From contig JAQBGV010000135.1 of NCBI GenBank assembly GCA_032128395.1, positions 1 to 27,849 on the forward strand: 27,849 bases of DNA, read 5' to 3'. Position numbers and translations under genes: made by a program. Every line of letters begins with the position of its first letter. Position 1 is the first letter of the stretch. Origin of the DNA: JAQBGV01 sp032128395 (lineage in GTDB: Bacteria; Planctomycetota; UBA8108; UBA1146). Positions 8,735 to 14,274 of the stretch are shown here, piece after piece. The notes beneath the pieces were generated by a model. That model saw only the letters and a program-made list of their open reading frames with translations, ran no database searches and was not told where the DNA came from.

Positions 8735-9080
8735 CTCATTACCTCACAAGCAGTTACAGAACCGGCCCGAACGGATCGCACCGATGTACAGGGACGCCGA
8801 TAGCGATCGTGCGAACGGGACGGGACATGGTATCGGGGAGCGACCGAAGGGGGCAACCGGATCCTGGTTCGGGCGACCCGCTCCCCCCGCCCGTACCCAG
8901 ATTGACTGTCGAACTCAAGGGTCTTCCATGGTCTACTACCGCGTGAACGAATGGTCTCTGGCAAGCGCCTCTCGGAGAGTGAGTGTCGCACCTGATCCTT
9001 GCGTTCTCCCGGCCGTGGGGCCGGTTCCGCGGATCCCGGAACAGTTGGGGATCACATTTCTGGTACCGGGAGGACTTCTC
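8735..9080 (+). promoter_or_regulatory. Divergent intergenic region and structured leader of the RRM gene
   Basis: A 346-base region without a convincing gene, between two divergent genes, so it should hold both promoters. Near the RRM start, two adjacent hairpins are visible. CCGGCC 9009-9014 pairs with GGCCGG 9019-9024 around GTGG, and GTTCCG 9024-9029 pairs with CGGAAC 9037-9042. They share base 9024, so they would compete or stack. They lie about 25 bases before the ribosome-binding site. TTGACT at 8902 is a possible -35 but has no good -10. Many bacterial RRM proteins are cold-induced through leader structure; that this applies here is a guess. Confidence 0.4.
9068..9073 (+). promoter_or_regulatory. 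Shine-Dalgarno of the RRM gene
   Basis: GGGAGG with a seven-base spacer before GTG 9081. This decides the start, because the frame is open far upstream and an in-frame ATG exists at 8929. Confidence 0.75.
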
Positions 9081-9407
9081 GTGGGTAACAAGTTGTACGT
9101 TGGCAACATCGCCTATGAAGTCGACACGGACATGCTGAACGAGGCGTTCGGGCAGTACGGCGAGGTGACGGAGTGCACGATCATCATGGATCGTGAAACC
9201 GGGCGCAGCAAAGGATTCGGCTTCGTCCAGATGAGCAGCGATTCCGAGGCGCGAGCAGCGCTCGAGGGCATGGACGGAGTCACGCTCGAAGGGCGTCCGA
9301 TCCGAGTCAGCGAAGCGCGCCCCCGCGAAGATCGGGGACCGCGCGGCGGCGGTGGTGGCGGTGGTGGTGGCCGCGGCGGCGGCGGCGGCGGGCGAGACCG
9401 CTACTAA
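9081..9407 (+). CDS. RNA-binding protein with one RRM and a Gly-rich tail
   Basis: A 108-residue single-RRM protein of the bacterial/cyanobacterial Rbp type. RNP2 is KLYVGNI (residues 4-10) and RNP1 is KGFGFVQM (44-51), both with the conserved aromatic residues for RNA stacking. The fold ends near residue 82. A short tail rich in Gly and Arg (from about residue 84) then ends in GGRDRY. Such proteins bind RNA and are often cold-induced RNA chaperones. The start is GTG 9081, chosen from the Shine-Dalgarno and because the RRM begins there (MGNKLYVGN). The tail is encoded by GGN-repeat DNA (about 9346-9391) that may vary in length. The gene stands alone and ends at a strong hairpin. Confidence 0.92.
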   Translation: MGNKLYVGNIAYEVDTDMLNEAFGQYGEVTECTIIMDRETGRSKGFGFVQMSSDSEARAALEGMDGVTLEGRPIRVSEARPREDRGPRGGGGGGGGGRGGGGGGRDRY

Positions 9408-9437
9408 TACCTCAGCACGCTTTTTGGCTAGGAACGA

Positions 9438-9477
9438 AAGAACACCCACCGGAGGGAGACCTCCGGTGGGTGTTCTT
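9438..9477. terminator. Strong hairpin between convergent genes
   Basis: Bases 9438-9455 pair perfectly with 9460-9477: 18 base pairs around a GAGA (GNRA) tetraloop. The plus-strand side ends in TGTTCTTCT and the minus-strand side in TTTCGTTCC, so both are only partly U-rich. It lies 30 bases after the RRM stop and 55 bases before the end of the minus-strand gene, so it could end transcription from both sides. Confidence 0.75.
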
Positions 9478-9532
9478 CTCGATCCGCTAGTGACGCGAAC
9501 CTCTGCGCCTCAGGACACGAGGAGGCAGCCTC

Positions 9533-9775
9533 CTAGGTCAGAGTCTCCTCATCCACCACGTAGCACTCCCGTCCCGGACGGCACATCTCCGGTGTGCAGT
9601 CGAGTTCATCCGGGCCGTGGGGGCACATCGTGCGGAGGCAGTGGAAGATCGCGGTGTCGGCGTCCAAGGAATCCTCGAATGCGCTCCGCCGGTACTCGGT
9701 GTTCAAGGTCATCGTCTTCGTCCGCAGGCACGGGCAGACGTCCTCGGGGAGGAAGACCGGTCGCTGGTTCGCCAC
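9533..9775 (-). CDS. Small cysteine-rich protein ending the oxidoreductase operon
   Basis: An 80-residue protein with seven cysteines: C14 and C16 (CPC), C46, C51, C60, C65 and C71. Residues 46-71 form a dense cluster, C-x4-C-x8-C-x4-C-x5-C. No signal peptide is seen, so the protein is likely cytoplasmic. GTG 9775 starts two bases after the stop of the FAD-subunit gene, so the two are probably translated together. I do not recognise the family. The cysteine spacing would suit a metal or Fe-S site. The position suggests an accessory role, such as cluster delivery or maturation, for the molybdenum enzyme; that is inference. A small AGGAGG/CCTCCT hairpin (9520-9534) overlaps its stop codon. Confidence 0.7.
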   Translation of the reverse strand: MANQRPVFLPEDVCPCLRTKTMTLNTEYRRSAFEDSLDADTAIFHCLRTMCPHGPDELDCTPEMCRPGRECYVVDEETLT

Positions 9776-9777
9776 TA

Positions 9778-10767
9778 CTACCCCTTCCCGCCGCGTTCGA
9801 GGGCGGTCGAGATCGCCCTCCGGAGAATCGCCTCGAGAAGCGCCACCTTGTAGCCGTTCTGCGCGAGGGGTGTGGCCCCGTCGAGCGCCTTTCGGGCCGC
9901 GGCGGCGACCGTCGCGGCGTTCGGCTTCCCGAGAAGCATCGACTCGACCGCCGGGAGCCGCATCGGTCGCGGTGCGACGGCGCTGACGACCACCCGCGCC
10001 TCCTTCACGGTCCCACCCGCCATCCGGAGGACCACCGTCGAGGCCGCAAGGGCCCAGTCGAAGGTCTGCTTCTCTCGCGCCTCGACGTACGCCTGCGGAT
10101 AGCTCGCCGTCTCACCGGGGATCCGCACTTGCGTGATGATCTCGTTCGCGGCGAGGACGTTCTCGATGGTCACGTTGTCGTCAGGGTCGACGAAGAATTG
10201 ATCGAGCGGGAGCTCCCGAGTCCCCTCCGGACCGTGGATGGTGAGCACCGCGTCGTACGCCAGCAGCGCGGGGGCGATGTTCGACGCATGCACCGCGCAA
10301 CAGGTGCCGTTGTCGAAGATCGTGTGGAACTCGTTCTCCCCCTCCTGTGCGTAGCAGGTGATCCCACCCTTCTTGCGACAATCGTAGTCCGGGTGACGGA
10401 AGTACCAGCACCGCGGACGCTGACAGAGCCCGCCGCCGATCGTCGCGGCGTTCCGCACCTGCGGCGTACCGGTCTTCTGTATCGCCTCGACGAGCGCGCG
10501 GTGGCGCCGGGCCACCTCGTCGTGCTCGGCGACCTCGGAGTGCGTCGCGAGCGCGCCGATCACCAGGTCTTTCCCGACCACACGGATCTCGTTCAGGCCC
10601 GGGATCCCCTTGAGATTGACGAGTCGATCCGGGCTCTGCACCCGGTCCTTGAGCGTCGAGAGGATGTCGGTCCCCCCGGCGAGAGCACGGGTCTCGGTGA
10701 AGCTGCGGCCACTCGCCGCCACCGCTTCCGCCAGAGTCCGCGGTTGGGCCACTTCGAAGGGTTTCAT
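9778..10767 (-). CDS. Aldehyde oxidoreductase/xanthine dehydrogenase-family FAD subunit, [4Fe-4S] type (PaoB/YagS-like)
   Basis: A 329-residue FAD-binding medium subunit of the xanthine oxidase family. FAD motifs are AGGTDIL (residues 30-36) and ATIGGGL (108-114). Between them and the C-terminal CO-dehydrogenase flavoprotein domain lies a cysteine-rich insertion: C115, C120 (RPRCWYFRHPDYDC), C130, C138 and C156/C157. The same arrangement in E. coli PaoB binds an extra [4Fe-4S] cluster, so one is inferred here. The subunit passes electrons from the [2Fe-2S] protein to FAD. ATG 10767 overlaps the stop of the molybdopterin subunit (ATGA). Xanthine dehydrogenase itself lacks this insertion, which favours aldehydes or another small substrate. 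Confidence 0.88.
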   Translation of the reverse strand: MKPFEVAQPRTLAEAVAASGRSFTETRALAGGTDILSTLKDRVQSPDRLVNLKGIPGLNEIRVVGKDLVIGALATHSEVAEHDEVARRHRALVEAIQKTGTPQVRNAATIGGGLCQRPRCWYFRHPDYDCRKKGGITCYAQEGENEFHTIFDNGTCCAVHASNIAPALLAYDAVLTIHGPEGTRELPLDQFFVDPDDNVTIENVLAANEIITQVRIPGETASYPQAYVEAREKQTFDWALAASTVVLRMAGGTVKEARVVVSAVAPRPMRLPAVESMLLGKPNAATVAAAARKALDGATPLAQNGYKVALLEAILRRAISTALERGGKG

Positions 10768-13082
10768 AGCTTGGTCCCCTCCTCATCGCTCCGGGTTCGT
10801 GTCGCCCCGAGCGCCTCGAGTACTTTGCGAGGGGTGATCGGGAGCGAGGTGATCCGCACCCCGATCGCGTCCGCCACCGCGTTCGCGACCGCGGCTGCGG
10901 TGGCGACGATCGGCGGCTCTCCGAGCCCCATCACCGAGGTGTTGCTCTTCCCGTTGTAGACGTCGAGGGTCACCACATCGATCTCGGGGCAGTCCATCGA
11001 GCCGAGGATCTTGTACGCCTCCATATCGGCGTTGACCATCCGACCCTCCTGGCGGTCCATCGTCCGCCGCTCGAAGAGCGCGAAGCTCACCCCTTGGATC
11101 ACGCCGCCGCGCACTTGGCTCTCGGCGAGCATCGGGTTGATCAGCTTGCCGGCGTCCGCCACCGCGGTGACGCGCTCGACCCGGACCTCGCCGGTCTCGA
11201 TATCGACCGCCACCTCGGCGATCTGCACGCCGGCGTTGGTGTCCGAGAACCCGGCGTAGTTCGGATTTCGACGGTCGATGGTCGGCCGTTCGGCGAGCAC
11301 TTCGATCGCATCCTCGTCGAGGAGCCCGCAGGCGGTCCGAAAGGGGATCAAGGCCTTCCCATTCGCATCGACGACGGAGCCGTCGCGCAGGTCGAGGGTG
11401 GAAGCGTCCCACCCCTTGCGGTCGGCGACGATCTCGAGGAGGCGCACTTTCGCGTCGTGGGCCGCGAGACGCGCGGCCGGGGTGATCGTGCCGATCGTGG
11501 TGGATCCGCCGCTCGCGGGGCCACGCGGGTCATCGGTGTTCCCGATGAAGACCTGCACATCGGCGAGCCCGAGCCCGAGTTCCTCCGCCGCGACCTGTCC
11601 CATCACCGTGCGGGTGCCGGTCCCGATGTCCTGGGCGCCGTTGCGCACCTCGACCCGGCCGCTCTTGTGTATCCGCACCATCACCGCAGCGCCGCCGCCG
11701 CCGGCGGAGAACCACAGGTTGCTCGCGATGCCGATTCCACGCCGGATCGGGCCGATTCCCTGCTTGCGGGCGCGCTTTTCCTTCCACTTCGAGCGCTCGG
11801 CGGCGATGTCGTACTCCGCCATCCGGATCGGATGGTCGTCGTTGCGCTTGCGAAACTCGATCGGATCCATGTCGATCGCCTTGGCGGCCTCATCGACGAT
11901 GCTCTCGAGCCCGTAGGCGCCTTGCGGCCACCCGGGAGCCCGGTGAGCACGCGCCCCGCCGGTGTTCGTCCGGACGCCGTACTCGACCTTGTCCACCTCG
12001 CCGAGCTTGTAGACCCCGGTGTTGTTCGCGCCCGCGCCGCCGGTTCCGGTCCCGGGGGTTCCCCAGCTGCGCACTCGGTAGGCGAGGATCTCGCCATCGC
12101 GGCTCACGCCCAGGGTCAGCTTCTGTCGGGAACTCGGGCGGTTGCCGACCGCGGTCTGCTCACCGCGACGGTCGAGCAGCATCCGCACCGGAGCCCCCGC
12201 CTTCTTGGCGAGCAGAGCGCCGATCACCCCTTCGCGGCCCGCGCTGAACTTCGAGCCGAACCCGCCACCGACATGGTCGCAGATCACCTGGGTGTCCGCG
12301 CCGACCGGCCCGCGCTCGCTCGAGAGTTCTCCTTTCACCCCGAAGGTCGCCTGGGTGGAGGCCCAGCAGATCAGCTTTCCCTCCTTCCACTCGCACAGAA
12401 CGCCGTGGGGCTCGAGGGGACAGTGCGTCTGCACTGCTGTCTCGAAGGTCCTCGAGACGACGACCGGGGCCTCGCGCAGCAGCGCATCGACCTTTGCCTC
12501 CTTCTCCCGCATCTGTTCGAGGTTCTGCTTCTCGCCCTCCTCGTCGATCCCGCCACCGCGTTGCCGGGCGAGGCGCGGGGTGGTCCGCTCGACGTTCACC
12601 TGGTCCCGACGTCCGACCTGCGGGGCGTTTTCACCCATCGCATCGTCGATCGTCACCGCGAAGGGGAGCACATCGTATTCGACGAAGATGCTCCGGAGCG
12701 CCTCTTCGGCGATCGCCTCGCTCGTCGCCGCGACCGCCGCGACCTCTTCCCCTGCGTAGCGGCACGAGTTCGTCGAGAAAATTTCGGGGCTCTTGAGCAC
12801 CGCCATCACCCCGGGCATCTGCTCCGCGGTCGTCGTGTCGAGGGTCGTGATGTCGGCGTTCGCGTGGGGGCAGCGCAAGATCGCGCCGTAGAGCAGTCCG
12901 GTCGGGCGCTGGTCGAAGGTGTACTTCGCGGTCCCGGTCGCCTTCGCGAGGGCTTCGAGCCGCTTCTCGCTCTTCCCGACCACTTTCAGGGGATCGCCGG
13001 GCTGATAGGGACGGATGTCGCCATCCGCGATCTGAACCGTCAGGTCTTTGTAGTGGCCATCGAAACCGACTCTGATCTTCAT
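10764..13082 (-). CDS. Aldehyde oxidoreductase-type molybdopterin-binding subunit (PaoC/YagR-like)
   Basis: A 772-residue catalytic subunit of the xanthine oxidase family that binds molybdenum-pterin. Recognisable segments are KVVGKSEKRLEALAKATGTAKYT at the start of the hammerhead domain (shown in part: residues 33-55), VQTHCPLEPHG, GGGFGSKF, HRAPGWPQGAYGLES, and MGLGEPP near the end. E722 in that last motif is the expected base catalyst. It has no signal of its own, so it would travel folded through the Tat pathway with the [2Fe-2S] subunit. ATG 13082 lies one base after the stop of the [2Fe-2S] gene. A charged, low-complexity insertion (about residues 158-203) is unusual for the family. The substrate is not known; aldehydes are the best guess. 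Confidence 0.9.
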   Translation of the reverse strand: MKIRVGFDGHYKDLTVQIADGDIRPYQPGDPLKVVGKSEKRLEALAKATGTAKYTFDQRPTGLLYGAILRCPHANADITTLDTTTAEQMPGVMAVLKSPEIFSTNSCRYAGEEVAAVAATSEAIAEEALRSIFVEYDVLPFAVTIDDAMGENAPQVGRRDQVNVERTTPRLARQRGGGIDEEGEKQNLEQMREKEAKVDALLREAPVVVSRTFETAVQTHCPLEPHGVLCEWKEGKLICWASTQATFGVKGELSSERGPVGADTQVICDHVGGGFGSKFSAGREGVIGALLAKKAGAPVRMLLDRRGEQTAVGNRPSSRQKLTLGVSRDGEILAYRVRSWGTPGTGTGGAGANNTGVYKLGEVDKVEYGVRTNTGGARAHRAPGWPQGAYGLESIVDEAAKAIDMDPIEFRKRNDDHPIRMAEYDIAAERSKWKEKRARKQGIGPIRRGIGIASNLWFSAGGGGAAVMVRIHKSGRVEVRNGAQDIGTGTRTVMGQVAAEELGLGLADVQVFIGNTDDPRGPASGGSTTIGTITPAARLAAHDAKVRLLEIVADRKGWDASTLDLRDGSVVDANGKALIPFRTACGLLDEDAIEVLAERPTIDRRNPNYAGFSDTNAGVQIAEVAVDIETGEVRVERVTAVADAGKLINPMLAESQVRGGVIQGVSFALFERRTMDRQEGRMVNADMEAYKILGSMDCPEIDVVTLDVYNGKSNTSVMGLGEPPIVATAAAVANAVADAIGVRITSLPITPRKVLEALGATRTRSDEEGTKL

Positions 13083-13083
13083 C

Positions 13084-13740
13084 TCAACGACCACGGGCGC
13101 CCCCTTTCCTCGCGGCGAGTTCGACCGCCTCGAAGATGTTCTGGTAGGTGCCACAGCGGCAGATATTGCCGGAGATGCCGTGCGCGATCTGGTCGCGGGT
13201 AGGATGCGGGTTCTCTCGCAGGAGCGCGGTACAGGAGACGACCATCCCCGGGGTGCAGAAGCCGCACTGGAGGGCGTCGCACTCGACGAACGCTTTCTGG
13301 AGCTCGGAGGGATTCTCCGGCGTGCCGCACCCTTCGACGGTCGTCACCTCCCGGCCGATCGCGTCGATCGCGAGCATGCTGCAGGAGTCTACGGTCCGGC
13401 CGTCGATCATCACCGTGCACGCGCCGCACGAACCTCGATCACAGACCCGCTTCGTGCCGGTCAGGCCGAGGACATCGTGCAGGGCATCGACGAGCGTCGT
13501 CGAGGGTGGCGCGTCGAGCGTGTGCTCGATCCCGTTGACTCGAAAACGCATGGGAACGGGGCCGGGCCCGAGGATCGGAACCACGGTCTCGTCGAGACGG
13601 GCTCCCCGCACCACCCGGGCGCCGGGTCCGGCGACCCCGACCGCGGCGACGGTCAGGCTCGCTCCCTTCAGGAAGGCGCGACGGCTGACCCCTTCGCCGA
13701 TTCGTGGGTCCTCCCGCGGCGGGTCACTCTTCGGTGGCAT
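13084..13740 (-). CDS. Tat-exported [2Fe-2S] subunit of the molybdenum oxidoreductase (PaoA/YagT-like)
   Basis: A 218-residue iron-sulfur subunit. A twin-arginine signal SRRAFLKGASLTVAAVG (residues 19-35) precedes a plant-type ferredoxin domain with C100, C105, C108 and C120. The second, four-helix domain has C159, C162, C194 and C196 (CGFC and CRC motifs). This is the normal two-cluster small subunit of the xanthine oxidase family. The Tat signal matches PaoA and places the complex in the periplasm. The start is taken as ATG 13740, with AAGGAG about 10 bases upstream; an in-frame start ten codons earlier is possible but lacks a better site. It is the first structural gene of the operon, 52 bases after the MerR-like gene. 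Confidence 0.9.
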   Translation of the reverse strand: MPPKSDPPREDPRIGEGVSRRAFLKGASLTVAAVGVAGPGARVVRGARLDETVVPILGPGPVPMRFRVNGIEHTLDAPPSTTLVDALHDVLGLTGTKRVCDRGSCGACTVMIDGRTVDSCSMLAIDAIGREVTTVEGCGTPENPSELQKAFVECDALQCGFCTPGMVVSCTALLRENPHPTRDQIAHGISGNICRCGTYQNIFEAVELAARKGGARGR

Positions 13741-13792
13741 GTGCTTCAGCACTCCTTCCTGCGCGAACACGGGATCCCTGAGACACGGGGTC

Positions 13793-14077
13793 TCAGATGA
13801 GATGAGGCCCCTGCTTCTTGGAAGACATCTCCTGCTCGAGTTCGGAGATCCGTTTCTCGACGTCCTCCATCCGGTCTTCCATGTCTCGCCACGAAGCGCG
13901 TTGAATTCGACTGTGGAGGTCGTGGATCAAGCGATCGAGGGCGGGCTGGAGAAAGTAGTGGCTGCCGCCGATCGTGTCGCTCGGCACGATCAGCCCCTCG
14001 GCGACGAACCCTTCGAGGATCGAGAGCGGGAGGCCGAGCCGGGAGGCGGCCTCTTCACCGCGGAATCGCTTCGTCAC
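13793..14077 (-). CDS. MerR-like helix-turn-helix protein with C-terminal coiled coil
   Basis: A 94-residue protein. Residues 5-50 read as a MerR/excisionase-type winged helix: RGEEAASRLGLPLSILEGFVAEGLI, then a wing ending GGSHYFLQPALDRLI. The C-terminal third (EDRMEDVEKRISELEQEMSS) is a heptad-like helix suited to dimer formation. No effector domain or cysteine is present. The GTG start has an excellent AGGAGGT site six bases upstream. It sits directly ahead of the oxidoreductase genes on the same strand, so it is a plausible autoregulating control protein for them. A role unrelated to the operon cannot be excluded. No clear operator dyad is visible before it. Confidence 0.72.
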   Translation of the reverse strand: MTKRFRGEEAASRLGLPLSILEGFVAEGLIVPSDTIGGSHYFLQPALDRLIHDLHSRIQRASWRDMEDRMEDVEKRISELEQEMSSKKQGPHLI

Positions 14078-14083
14078 CCTGAC

Positions 14084-14090
14084 ACCTCCT
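14084..14090 (-). promoter_or_regulatory. Shine-Dalgarno of the MerR-like gene
   Basis: AGGAGGT on the minus strand with a six-base spacer before GTG 14077. It is the closest to consensus in the window and supports a real, well-translated gene in spite of its small size. Confidence 0.7.
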
Positions 14091-14188
14091 GGGTCCGCGG
14101 GTCTGGAGCTTCATCACGCTTCTGGGCAGGTCGAAGAAGACCGGTAGATCTGTACTGTCGAGGATGGAGTAGAGCCAGGAGCATTCTC

Positions 14189-14222
14189 GGCCGTTCGGCC
14201 CTCCACGGCAAGAGGGTGGAGG
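14189..14222 (-). terminator. Tandem hairpins after the FG-GAP lipoprotein gene
   Basis: CCTCCAC 14200-14206 pairs with GTGGAGG 14216-14222, and GGCC 14189-14192 with GGCC 14197-14200 around GTTC. They lie 52-86 bases past the stop of the minus-strand lipoprotein gene. There is no T run, so the terminator call is tentative. Confidence 0.3.
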
Positions 14223-14274
14223 TATGCGAGCGAGGATGAGGGTGCAAATGCCGGGGGCCGAGGACCTGGACTCG

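Noticed and set aside
8902..8937. A sigma-70-like promoter with TTGACT at 8902
   Set aside because: At 17 bases spacing the -10 would be TCCATG, a poor match; the better TCTACT is 24 bases away, too far.
8929..9080. ATG 8929 as the start of the RRM protein
   Set aside because: It would add about 51 residues with no RRM likeness; GTG 9081 has a good Shine-Dalgarno and begins at the normal RRM N-terminus.
9343..9391. A CRISPR or other repeat array in the GGN-rich stretch
   Set aside because: It is coding triplet repetition for a Gly-rich tail, with no spacer-repeat structure. No CRISPR array, tRNA or rRNA was seen anywhere.
11094..13202. A 702-codon plus-strand frame opposite the molybdopterin subunit
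   Set aside because: High GC at third positions keeps the antisense frame open. It shows no fold or motif, while the minus strand encodes all family motifs.
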